DNA of 64,000 nt from Schizochytrium sp. CCTCC M209059 (taxonomy: Eukaryota > Sar > Bigyra > Thraustochytrida > Thraustochytriidae), in the NCBI GenBank assembly GCA_000818945.1, contig KN805407.1:203582-267581 (forward strand), given 5' to 3'. Positions 47,656 to 57,039 of this stretch are shown in pieces; position 1 is the stretch's first letter, and each line of letters opens with the position of its first letter. Made by a program: the position numbers and the translations under genes. Under the pieces are notes generated by a model, which ran no database searches, had not been told where the DNA came from, and was given only the letters and a program-made list of their open reading frames with translations.

Positions 47656-48687
47656 TCAATCCGTCTCATTCGCGCGATGTTGAGCATGAATTAGAGCGCG
47701 ATTCTCGTCCTTGAGCTGCGCAATTTCTGCGCGCAGCCGCGCAATGAGCGCAGCGCTATTCTCGTCGGCCCCTGCACTCCCGGTGCCATTGGTCTCCGCC
47801 ACGACTTCGTTTTCAGAAACCAGAGGCGTGGTCTGAGCTGCTCCGCTCACGTGAGGTGGAGGAGGAGGAGGTGGTGGTGGCGGTGGCGGGGCCTGTGCTG
47901 GTGTCGGCGCAAGCCTCTTGGTTGTCGACCCCATGGCGAGGGACTCAGCAGCAGCGTCGCCTCCTGCGCTTGCACGACCACGCTTGAGACCATGAAACTT
48001 TTGCAGGATTTCGCTGTCTGACTTAAAGACTGGGCTTTCGGCATTGCGTGCAACAACCTTGTCGGACATGAACTCGGAAAGCGTATTGGGATTTTGTGCG
48101 CTGATACGATTGCGAAGGCTTTGCAACGTCTTATTCATGCTCTCGACGTATTCCATTTTTTCCGAGATAAACTCGGCGTAGCGAGAGGCGTTTGCGTTTT
48201 TGGATTTGCTCGCGACGTGAATAACACTCGATCGCACCTTTTGCTCCGTGGTTTGGCCATTGTTCTTGACGTTGAAAACGAACTCGGTGACAAACATGTT
48301 TGACTTGCACTCAGGTAGGTGGACCTTCATGCACACCGATTCTGCGACAACGAGAATGAGCTTTACATACTCCTCAGGCTCGTTATTGAAGCGATGAATC
48401 GCCTCTTCCACATTAAAAGCATCCGAACGGTCAAAGGTGGCGCCCGTGGAAGAGACCTGCAATACGCGAATATTCGTCATAGACCACTGCATGCCATCTC
48501 CGAGTAAGTTGTCGTTGGGAGACCCGTCTGCAGGCGGAGGCGGCGGGACAAAGGCTACCACAAAGTGCATCGTTCGCCCGTGAGAACCGACGTTCATGAA
48601 AGCCTTGTGTGACTGGTGCAGAATGTGGACTCTCGCGTACGAGTTGTTGAAGTCTCCTGCTTCTTCTACCTGCGCCATCGGGTTCAT
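47656..48687 (-). CDS. Unknown protein with folded N-domain, poly-Pro linker and C-terminal coiled coil (343 aa)
   Basis: Not recognised. About residues 1-160 look like one folded domain (YARVHILHQSHKAFMNVG, TMHFVVAFVP, EEYVKLILVVAESVCMKVHL, FVTEFVFNVKNNGQTTEQKV). A helical segment with heptad-like Leu/Met follows (FISEKMEYVESMNKTLQSLR). A Lys/Arg patch (LKRGRAS) and a run of ten or more Pro separate it from a final coiled coil (LIARLRAEIAQLKDENRALI). The layout is like a dimerising scaffold. ATG 48687 is used. The frame is open for another 80 codons upstream, and an acceptor-like ctcaaatcataag precedes the ATG, so a 5' exon is possible. Confidence 0.7.
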   Translation of the reverse strand: MNPMAQVEEAGDFNNSYARVHILHQSHKAFMNVGSHGRTMHFVVAFVPPPPPADGSPNDNLLGDGMQWSMTNIRVLQVSSTGATFDRSDAFNVEEAIHRFNNEPEEYVKLILVVAESVCMKVHLPECKSNMFVTEFVFNVKNNGQTTEQKVRSSVIHVASKSKNANASRYAEFISEKMEYVESMNKTLQSLRNRISAQNPNTLSEFMSDKVVARNAESPVFKSDSEILQKFHGLKRGRASAGGDAAAESLAMGSTTKRLAPTPAQAPPPPPPPPPPPPHVSGAAQTTPLVSENEVVAETNGTGSAGADENSAALIARLRAEIAQLKDENRALIHAQHRANETD

Positions 48688-49456
48688 CTTATGATTTGAG
48701 AAGCCGCAAGCCGTTCTGCACGCTGAGCACGAGACCTCCGCTAGCTGAGCTCGAGTGTGGACGGTGCAGGCCCGGTTCCCCGCGCCGCACCCGGTCAAGG
48801 TCAAGCAAGCCCAGCCCAAAGCGTGCTTCTTCTGCTTGTTGTTTTTTTCCCTTCTCGTGCGCCCCACGCCCCTTACTGCCACTCTTGCCCTTGTCGAGCC
48901 AGGACGCTCTTTCCGTTGAACGTGCAATAGGGGAGCGCTGGAGGCCGAGGCGCCGCGCGCGCTCTTGCTCCCTCGCGCGCCCGCTCCGTCCCGCGATCGC
49001 CGGAGCGCCTCGACGAATCGGTTTGCCTCGCCTCACGCGCCACTCTATCTCTCTCTCTCTCTCTCTCTCTATTTCTCTCTCCATCTCTCCATCTCTTGAC
49101 ATGGAGGTTAATGGCGCAGCTGGGTGGAGTGTCGTTATAGCAAGGCGGTTCAGACATGGGGTTTGAGCGCATCAACTGAAGATAGAAATCTTTTCAGGTG
49201 TTCATACAAGTAAACGACAGCTCTTTCTTCTCCTCCATTTATTCGTAGGTCATGTATTTGCGGACATTTTGCTGTCGCCGTTGGTTTTTTGCGTTTCCAT
49301 TTTGCAAGATTGGATCGGAACTGGTGGGGTGGCAGAGGAATTTTACTGCACACACAAACGACGCCACATGATCCTGTCGAGCCCCAAGAATCAACTTTCC
49401 TTTTTTAAAATCAATATCTCTTCTCGACACCGTTAGTCAGTCAGTCGGTCAGTCAG
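48688..49456. other. 770-bp intergenic region
   Basis: Upstream of the coiled-coil gene and downstream of the LRR gene. Holds (CT)n at about 49048-49087 and (CAGT)n at about 49434-49461; the latter contains the TGA stop of the LRR gene. Confidence 0.6.
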
Positions 49457-50989
49457 TCAGTCTAATGCGTCGCCAGAAAAGGAAGTCGCTACGCGCAACG
49501 CGCGACTGCGCGAGGAGCCGTGATTGAGAACGAGCGTCCAGCGCATTCCCGCCACACAAAGTCCAGTCGGAGGCTCGAACCACTCGAGACTCTTATGCAC
49601 ATGAAGACCATAATTGCTCAGTCGAAACAACGTCGGAGAGCTATCCTCAAAATTTACAAATGGTGGCAGCGTCGCCACAGAAGCGGATCCACTAGCGCCG
49701 TCCATATCATTTTCGGCGTCAAAGAGAGAGTCCCACGCTTCCATCGCGGCTGTTGAGGGTAGCAACTCCTCTGTTGCTGTTGCTGATGCTGCTGCTGATC
49801 CTGATGTCGATGCTGATGCCGATGCCGATGCATTTTCTGATGCTTGCCGCCGTCGCCGACGCGACGAAGTCCCAAAGGCTGGAAGGTTCGGAACATTGGC
49901 TTCGACTACCTTGGTGATCTCCGGACACACCTCTGCCCGGACCATACGCAAGGTTTCGAGACGATGCCGCGAAAGAAGCCCGGACTGCAGCATTAGCTCG
50001 AAGGAGACCCACGCACAGCACGACACATCGACATATCGCAATGTGCGAAAATTCTTTTCGTCGCCGAGCGTGCTGAGCATGTAAAAGGAGGACTCGCCCG
50101 TGTTAAAGTTGCCCGCCATTGCTAGTGCCTGAAGCCCTGGGCATGCCTTGGCAAGGTTGTCAACTACATCCTCGGTCAAGTGCGGGCAAAAAGATATATC
50201 CAATTCTACAAGCTTGTGCACGCCTCGTAATTGAATCGAGTCGAGCATAACCAAGGCCATCTCCCATGAGTCTGGAGCATCTGCAGCTTGTTCCTGGTCG
50301 GATGCACCTCCACCCTTTTCAACGGCGGGCTCAATCATTTGCACAAAGTCATCCGTGATTTCCGCACAGCGCAAGGGAAGGCACGTAATATTGCCGTCGA
50401 GAAGGCCACCGAGTAGAGTATCGGTGAGTATGCCACGTGGCTGCCCACCACTGTGTAGCGTGAGGGCAAGGAGTGCAATTTGTCGCAGCATTTCTTCCTT
50501 GACGCTAGGCGGCATCGTGGCCAGTGCTGCGATTTCCTCCGCAGAGACGCCCTGTAGATCTACGCAAATGTACCGCACGCAAAGCGCTTCAAGCGTCGGA
50601 ACGCGCGGCTCGCAGGTTCGCCAATCCGCCGCAGACTGTTTCAAGAACTCGCGCGTGGCGCGGTCGTACTCGGGTCGCGCACTGCGGCGTAGCACCTGCG
50701 AATCAAGGTAGGCGCGCTCCTTGGCGCGCTTTTCTCTAAACTTTTCAAACATGCGCATCTCCATAACTTGTCGCGAGACCGTCATGGGCTCTGGCGGTCG
50801 CGGGCCGAGGCTCGTGTCCGCCTCTCGGCTCCACGATGCCCCTGCGCTCGCGCCTGTGGCTGCGACACCGCGTCGCTTCGGCATGGCCTCGGCGCCTCGG
50901 GCGGCGAGTGCCGCCCTGATCTCCTGACGCGCTTGCGCGCGCCAGTACCCGCACTTGCCGTGCCGTTCGGGGTCTGGCTTCCACGGCAT
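49457..50989 (-). CDS. Leucine-rich-repeat-containing protein, LRR-CC/AMN1-like stretch (510 aa)
   Basis: Middle part (about residues 235-330) has cysteine-containing LRRs: LVELDISFCPHLTEDVVDNL and ALAMAGNFNTG, then YVDVSCCAWVSFELM, as in F-box-associated or AMN1-like solenoids. No F-box is visible. The N-terminus (MPWKPDPERHGKCGYWRAQA) and an Arg/Lys-rich helix (MRMFEKFREKRAKERAYLD) precede it. The tail contains RRRRR and an Ala-Ser repeat (SASASASTS) before a final folded-looking segment. ATG 50989 is the first in-frame ATG; the open frame upstream begins only with GTG at 51109. No signal peptide. Confidence 0.7.
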   Translation of the reverse strand: MPWKPDPERHGKCGYWRAQARQEIRAALAARGAEAMPKRRGVAATGASAGASWSREADTSLGPRPPEPMTVSRQVMEMRMFEKFREKRAKERAYLDSQVLRRSARPEYDRATREFLKQSAADWRTCEPRVPTLEALCVRYICVDLQGVSAEEIAALATMPPSVKEEMLRQIALLALTLHSGGQPRGILTDTLLGGLLDGNITCLPLRCAEITDDFVQMIEPAVEKGGGASDQEQAADAPDSWEMALVMLDSIQLRGVHKLVELDISFCPHLTEDVVDNLAKACPGLQALAMAGNFNTGESSFYMLSTLGDEKNFRTLRYVDVSCCAWVSFELMLQSGLLSRHRLETLRMVRAEVCPEITKVVEANVPNLPAFGTSSRRRRRQASENASASASASTSGSAAASATATEELLPSTAAMEAWDSLFDAENDMDGASGSASVATLPPFVNFEDSSPTLFRLSNYGLHVHKSLEWFEPPTGLCVAGMRWTLVLNHGSSRSRALRVATSFSGDALD

Positions 50990-51965
50990 TCCCTGTCTCC
51001 ACGCGCTGGCCCTCGGACAGCTTGTCCGAGCGCTCGCCGCCGCACGACAGACCCCGGCTCGGTTCGTGAATTGCGATGCTCTCACTCGGACTGCCTGCCA
51101 CTGGGTCACAGAGATGACGACTCGGACCCATTGCTCGGACCGGCGAGTGAATGAGTTGAGTGCCCATTCGCCACAGGCTGTGGAGGAGGGACGACCCGTG
51201 CGATCTCGCCAATGTCGATGTCGCTGTTATACTGCTTGACCACACTCGCCACGCTTGGCGAGGCGAGGTATCGTGGCGCGAGCTAGTCCATTCTCTACCC
51301 AAGAACACAAGGTTTTTTTGTTTTTTACGAAAGCAGGCAAAGATTCACCATCATTGATGCAGTTCTTTCGACACGAGGGTTGCTACATGATGTGCATCCT
51401 TGCGGGCGCACACTGCACTTCATTGCGTACTGCAAACATATGTATAAAAGCGTCCGCTTTACTCTTGAACTCGAAAAGAAAGGGATTGAAAGACAAACTA
51501 AAGCGGCTCTTCGGTGGCTAACTTTGCTAACTTGCCATGCCCAGTCAATCGTTTATCATGGCGCTATTCGATCAGGACGTAATCTATATGAGTTGCCTGC
51601 ATTGTATGGACACCCTGAGACTCGCGCAAAATCGCCATGAAAATGGTCAAATTCTATCAAGTCCGAAGCACGAGGAGACGCTGTTATCATCTGGAATAAT
51701 GAAGGTTCGCATTGCGCGATTCCAAGGTATCCTCGACGTGCTCGTGATTGCTCACCTTGCACTCACGGCCACCTGCCACACTGCGACTGATCTCGTTCAG
51801 GACGAAATTAGTGGGTCGAGGTTTTCATAGGTTGGTCAGAAATTCAAGCTCGTCTTTGCTCGGGAACATTGAGAGCGCTGGGCTTAACGACGACTCGAAG
51901 ATGAAAGAACGAGACAAACTCCATCGCGGCGCGCGGGCTGATCGAAGACAGCCTGCCTTGCCGGG
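50990..51965. other. Divergent intergenic region with a possible small gene
   Basis: Divergent promoter region of the LRR and zinc-ribbon-like genes. A consensus-like TATAAAAG lies at 51443-51450. About 90 bp further, ATG 51537 opens a 97-aa frame (MPSQSFIMALFDQDVIY..., stop at 51830), with another 86-aa frame overlapping it at 51380-51640. Neither resembles a known protein, so I do not list either as a gene. Confidence 0.4.
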
Positions 51966-53426
51966 ATGCTGCGCGCGCGGGCCGACGGAAGCCTGGCGCT
52001 TGAAGACGTGGCGACGGCACGATGTAGCTGCGAGCTCGCGGCGGCCGCTCATAAAGACAACGCCGAGAGGGCGCACCATGACGGTGACGATGACGACCTT
52101 GTTGGCGCCGGCGACAGAAACGACGACAACGACGACGACGACGACGACGGAGAAGAGGTCTGCGAGAGTCAGTCGCAATCGCAGGTCGAAAGGAAGGGGG
52201 GCAATGACGGACCGTGGCCACCCCGTAAACGTCGGAAACGGATGTCCTCTGGAGAAGGGCAAGTCAACGACGAAGCGTGCCAAGCTGCAACCTCGACTCC
52301 TGCAAGAGTTCCCTTGCTCGAGACGATCATGTCATGGCGCGAACAAGCAGTTGATAAAGCGTTCCTGGAGGATAATGCTTTGATTCCCGTCTCGAGGGTG
52401 GAAATGTTACGCGTGGAGCTCAAGTGCCCAGAATGCAAGCTCATCGTAGTCCCTTGCGCGTGCTGCCGACGAGCGCTTGTGGCAGTCGATCCCTCGCAGA
52501 GTCTTGCGGCCTGCAGTCTGTGCGGCTTTCTCGAGGTTACCAACGAGAACCTGCGCCGCGGGCTGGATCTTCGTCCCGTCGATCTCGCTGCACGGACAGA
52601 CGACGAGGTTCGGTGGCTGCAGTCCTGTCGCAACATACACAAGTTCGCGGAAGCATTACGTCACGAATGGGACGAAAAAGGGAGCGAATTGCAAGAGCGC
52701 GTCGCTCAGGGGGAGCGCAAGGATTCGGATCCGAGACTCGAGCAAATCTTTATGCGCTGCCGTGGTCTCTTGCTGGCCGTGGCTGACCCTGTGCAGCGTC
52801 GAAGAGACATCGACTTTGCATCGACAGTCACGCCGCCACGATGCGAGCTGCAGGTCATCTTGGAGGAACTTGGCAGGCTTGACGTTCGAACGCAGGGCGC
52901 GACGCAGTGCTCCGACATGGTGGGGATGTATTCGTTTTCAAGGGCCTGCAAAAAACTCGTCGACGCCGAAAGCGCGCTCCCTCGACTGCCAGCATTGACA
53001 CGAGAACGTTTTGCATTGGAACGTGCTCTCACGCACCGGCTGCAGGCCGCGCCAGGTGCAACGCCTTCGCGTGCGAGTAAGGTTCTTGCCGACCATGTAC
53101 ACGTACGGTTAGGAGTAGTGTCGAGCGCGTATCATGCAGCCATGCGCCACGTCGGGGAGGCGCTCTTAGCCATTCAAGATGCACTTTGCGACATTTTCGA
53201 GAGCCCCGTCGACGAGGACCCCGGTTTGCGCGTCAACCGTTCCAAGGCCGTGCGATGGCTTCGTGCCGCTTTTTGCGAGCTCACCGCGCGCACAATGGTT
53301 CCGCTACAGCCCGTCGAGGACGTTATTGTCATTCCCGAAACCTTGCCTCCTACGCGCTCAACTTCGTCGGCTGCTGCCAGCGAGCACTTGGACCGCGCCA
53401 CACAGAGTTCTTCGTGCTCCTATTGA
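51966..53426 (+). CDS. Unknown protein with a Cys-rich zinc-ribbon-like motif and basic patch (486 aa)
   Basis: Not recognised. The N-terminus is acidic (long Asp run from a GACGAC microsatellite, about residues 38-62), followed by PRKRRKR, a likely nuclear localisation signal. About 150-195 read CPECKLIVVPCACCRR and, after about 12 residues, CSLCGF: four Cys pairs placed as in C4 zinc ribbons. The remaining 290 residues are largely helical and charged, with no known motif. The Ser-rich tail ends in SSSCSY. ATG 51966 is the first in frame; single exon. A nuclear, metal-binding role is inferred from composition only. Confidence 0.7.
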   Translation: MLRARADGSLALEDVATARCSCELAAAAHKDNAERAHHDGDDDDLVGAGDRNDDNDDDDDDGEEVCESQSQSQVERKGGNDGPWPPRKRRKRMSSGEGQVNDEACQAATSTPARVPLLETIMSWREQAVDKAFLEDNALIPVSRVEMLRVELKCPECKLIVVPCACCRRALVAVDPSQSLAACSLCGFLEVTNENLRRGLDLRPVDLAARTDDEVRWLQSCRNIHKFAEALRHEWDEKGSELQERVAQGERKDSDPRLEQIFMRCRGLLLAVADPVQRRRDIDFASTVTPPRCELQVILEELGRLDVRTQGATQCSDMVGMYSFSRACKKLVDAESALPRLPALTRERFALERALTHRLQAAPGATPSRASKVLADHVHVRLGVVSSAYHAAMRHVGEALLAIQDALCDIFESPVDEDPGLRVNRSKAVRWLRAAFCELTARTMVPLQPVEDVIVIPETLPPTRSTSSAAASEHLDRATQSSSCSY

Positions 53427-54466
53427 TTACCTGCCTATACTACCACTATATACCTACCTAGAAAGTAAGCGACTTTTCATCTTTTGCAATCATTGTCCGG
53501 CCCTGGCGGTGAGGTGAGACTGGGATACGTACTACGTATACGTATATATGCCTGCCTTTTGGCACAGGCCAAACCCAACTCCCAGCTCCATTCCCTTCCA
53601 AGATGCCACATTACCTCATCGTCACTTCAGCCAGACCTCAGCACCGGAATGGACTCGCATTCGCATGGCCGCTCGCGGCGCAGCAATCAAACGTGCCTGC
53701 CGCCTCGCCGTCACCACGGTCGTCCGCGCCGCAGCATCCACTGCCAGCTGCAGGCGGCGCTGCCGCTGCCGCCTGCAGCGAGTCCATCAGCGCGCTGCTG
53801 CAGCTCGTCATCGGCGTGCATCTACTACCTAGACACTACTAGTCCTCGGCCTAGCTAGGTCTGCGGGTCGCGACAAGACGAGCGGAATGGGGACGCAAGA
53901 CCGGGCGTCTGCATCTCCGCCGCGACCTCGGTCTGCCCTTTTCTCCCCCCTCCCGCCCGCCCTCCCGCTGCGCCTGCACCACGCTCCTCGCCGGCCTCCG
54001 CACGCGCGCACGCACGCGCGCAACAAATCAATCATCTCTTGCCCGGGCTCCTCGGGCGTGTCCGCTAAGCCTGCCTTGGCGCACCTGCCTCGTTGCCGCC
54101 TTGGCGCCGCGGCGTGCAGCCCCCGCGCGCACTGCGGCTCGCGCAGGTCGAGCCGCGCGTTTCGAGGCTCCGCAGAGCGCGGGCCGGCGCAGGCACAGTC
54201 CGCCAGCCGGGAGCGAGGTAGGTCCGGGCGCGCCTCGTTCGGGCTGGGAGCACGCACGTGCGGAGGGAGCGGCTAGCTCCTAGTAGCTCGCTCGCTTCGG
54301 GCTGGCAAACCTGGAACTGGAGCTGCGCGCCGAGGCGGCTTCGCGAGGCGTCTCCGCGAGGCGGGCGACGGCAGCAACGAAAGCAGGCAGCGCGCGCGCG
54401 CAGAGCCCGGCGGCGGGAGGAGCAAAGGATAGCGGCGGGTGGCAGGCAAGCAGGGGTGGCGCGAAG
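53427..54466. other. 1.0-kb intergenic region
   Basis: GC-rich with Cys/Arg-rich spurious frames; contains GTAC/TACGTA-type short palindromes near 53525-53550. Upstream region of the hydrolase gene. No gene seen. Confidence 0.5.
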
Positions 54467-56638
54467 ATGCAGCACCTCACAGACGGCGCGGTCGAGCTGG
54501 CGCCCGAGTTCAAGCTCGCGTACCAGGCGTGGCTCCCGGAGGGGGTCAAGAGCCTCGAGGAGGCAGCGCCGGATCGGAGGATCCTGTCCTGGCCGGGCTG
54601 GCTCGACAACTCGGGAAGCATGGAGCCCATCGCGCCCTTCTTTGTGGAAAAGGGATTTGCCATCGCCGCCTTCGACCCACCTGGATGCGGTCGGTCTTCG
54701 CACCACGCGAATTGCGCGTGGTACCACGACTTTGACGAGGCGCACTACATCATGATGCTGGCCGATCGGCTCGGCTGGGGCGCCGAGCCGATCATTCTCA
54801 TGAGTCACTCGCGCGGGTCAAACATCTCCGCCTTTACTGCCGCGGCATTCCCGCACCGCGTCCGTGCGGTCATCCTCTTTGAAAGCTCGCTCGGCATGGC
54901 GGGCACCTATATCACCAATCGCAGAGAGACAGGCCCAATCTGGGGAAGATTCTCCGAGAGCATTGCGATGGATCGCAAGAATCGCACGCGCACCCCGCGG
55001 AAATTCGAAGAGTTCGAAGAAGCGGTGCAGCACAATGTGGGCAACCCAGCATTCCCCAAGTCTCGAGAGATTGGGCAGGCCATTGTCCTTCGCCACCTCA
55101 TATCGCATCCCGACGGTGGCCTCACCTTTGGCCACGACGTGCGAACATATGGCCAGAACCAGTCCCGCTTCATTGACGAGGAAACCAATTTTGCTTTCCT
55201 TCGCGCACTTCGGGCCCCCGTCATCAACATGTATGGCTCCCAAACCAGCATGTCCGAGCTCGTCAAGTACTCTACTGATGAAGAATCTGCCGAAGCGTAT
55301 CAAAAGACCTATAATTGGCATGCAGTCCCGTCTTCCGTCTTTTTGCCTTATGTCAGGGACGTCCGCGAACGCGCGGCCACAGTCCAGGACTTTACACCTG
55401 TCATTATCGAAGATGCGCATCATCATCTGCACGGCGACGTGCCGGAGGAGGTCGCGAGCGCCGTGCTTCCCTGGCTCGAAGACCGCCTGCGCCGACCACT
55501 TGACACAAAGCCGCCCGTCGATCTGCGCGGAGCTGCAGGCGACGTATGGATGTCCGCGAGCGCGCAGCACATGCTTTCACCCAGTACGGCGAGCGCTGAG
55601 CCCGCTGCGCTTTCAGAGGTCACTTCGAATGAAGGCTCAGCCAATCAGGCAAATGGCGCCGCAGAAATCATCGCAGAGAACATTGAAGTCGAGGTGGACG
55701 GCCTCCGACTCGGCGCCCAGCGTTGGGGAAAGGCATCGAGCATGAATCGCGTTTTGGCGTGGCCGGATGCTTGGGACTCGAGCGGAAGCTTTCAGCAGCT
55801 CGCGCAGCGAGCTGTTGCCGCAGCCCCCAACGGCGACCTTTGCGTAGTCGCTGTCGACCCCCCGGGCATCGGACTTTCCAACAATGCTCCCTTTGACTGG
55901 GGCTTTGGCATGTCTGAAACCGCGACCTTGCTGCTGCGAGTCGCGGACGCTCTTGGCTGGGAGGACCCCTTTGCCCTATGGGGCCATGGCTTTGGCGCCA
56001 CCGTCGCGCTCTATGCGGCAGGTGGCTTGCCCTCGAAGATCTCAGGCGTTGTGGCATTCGATGCCCAAGAGCTCACCATTCCCTCCGAGTGGGCTCCGGC
56101 AGAGGTGTACTACTCGTACCTCGAGCGCCAGGACGAGCCACGAGCCGTGCCGCGCTTTGCGCGCCGCGAAGAGCTCATATCGAGGCTGCAAACGGACCCG
56201 AACTTTCCCAAGTCCAGTGTCACGGCGAATGCTATCGCGTCGCGTATGGCAGAGTCAGACGCAGATGGCTCAGCGTGGACGCTCAATGTAGATGCGCGGG
56301 TGTTTCGTGTACGCAAGCCTGTTCTGGAAACTCCTGGCGCGACGTTCCAGGACATTCTTGGAGCCATCGAGGCACCGGTGTTGGCCGTTTTCCCCGTCAG
56401 CAGCGCACGCGCCACGAATGGCCCGCCATCGCAGCGTAAGCGCCTTTTTGCCGATCTGGCTTGCATTCGTTCGCCTTTGACCACCATTCACGTCAATGGA
56501 TCCAGTCATGCGCACTCTTGCGATGCCGCGCACATGTTGCCAGTGGTTCGAGACTGGGTCGTTCAGCTTATGTCCGTGCGGCGCATGAACCTTGCATCGC
56601 CCAGCGCTCTTTCGCAAGACTCTGTATCCAAACTGTAG
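54467..56638 (+). CDS. Tandem alpha/beta-hydrolase; N-terminal unit with intact nucleophile, C-terminal unit without catalytic Ser (723 aa)
   Basis: Two hydrolase-fold units share one chain. Unit 1 (about 15-350): DPPGCGRSS oxyanion loop region, nucleophile elbow MSHSRGS with Ser115, and a His-rich DAHHHLHGD near its end as candidate catalytic His. Unit 2 (about 405-700): AVDPPGIGLSNN matches unit 1, but the elbow reads LWGHGFGATVALY, with Gly508 where the nucleophile Ser belongs; NGSSHAHSC may retain the His. Linked by a 50-residue Ser/Ala-rich segment. The units are diverged but plainly duplicated (both have LSWPGWLDNSGS/LAWPDAWDSSGS at the start). Unit 2 is probably a pseudo-hydrolase with a structural or regulatory role. 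Resembles serine hydrolase-like (SERHL/MEST) proteins in general layout; substrate unknown. ATG 54467; single exon; no signal peptide. Confidence 0.85.
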   Translation: MQHLTDGAVELAPEFKLAYQAWLPEGVKSLEEAAPDRRILSWPGWLDNSGSMEPIAPFFVEKGFAIAAFDPPGCGRSSHHANCAWYHDFDEAHYIMMLADRLGWGAEPIILMSHSRGSNISAFTAAAFPHRVRAVILFESSLGMAGTYITNRRETGPIWGRFSESIAMDRKNRTRTPRKFEEFEEAVQHNVGNPAFPKSREIGQAIVLRHLISHPDGGLTFGHDVRTYGQNQSRFIDEETNFAFLRALRAPVINMYGSQTSMSELVKYSTDEESAEAYQKTYNWHAVPSSVFLPYVRDVRERAATVQDFTPVIIEDAHHHLHGDVPEEVASAVLPWLEDRLRRPLDTKPPVDLRGAAGDVWMSASAQHMLSPSTASAEPAALSEVTSNEGSANQANGAAEIIAENIEVEVDGLRLGAQRWGKASSMNRVLAWPDAWDSSGSFQQLAQRAVAAAPNGDLCVVAVDPPGIGLSNNAPFDWGFGMSETATLLLRVADALGWEDPFALWGHGFGATVALYAAGGLPSKISGVVAFDAQELTIPSEWAPAEVYYSYLERQDEPRAVPRFARREELISRLQTDPNFPKSSVTANAIASRMAESDADGSAWTLNVDARVFRVRKPVLETPGATFQDILGAIEAPVLAVFPVSSARATNGPPSQRKRLFADLACIRSPLTTIHVNGSSHAHSCDAAHMLPVVRDWVVQLMSVRRMNLASPSALSQDSVSKL

Positions 56639-57039
56639 CTCTCGGGTATGCATGCATGTGCATGCAAACATGCCCTGCAGGAGGAAGCAGCCAAATTTCA
56701 TATGTATTGGGCCTCCAAATTCTATCTATCCATCAGATCAATACTTTATAAAAGCTTAGCGTTATGAGTTTATCCAGCCTTGCCTACAAGAGACTTTTAC
56801 ACACATCTACCCATCGCAAAAACAAATAACCATTTCTTTCTTTTTTCTTTTTTACCAAATCAGATTACTTTTCGCGAAGCACATGACTGTCAATGTTGAC
56901 ACAACTTCCCACACGTTTTTTCCTTTTCCAGATGCTGACGTCGCGTTGGCGCTGCAAAGGTTTGATCGGAGACACCATAATGAATCACGTATTCAGATTG
57001 CCTCTCCCAACGAGACACACACATACACACACACATACA
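56639..57039. other. Intergenic between convergent genes
   Basis: 3' UTRs; (CA)n near 57012-57037; a TATAAAAG at 56748-56755 lies between two gene ends and is probably chance. Confidence 0.6.
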
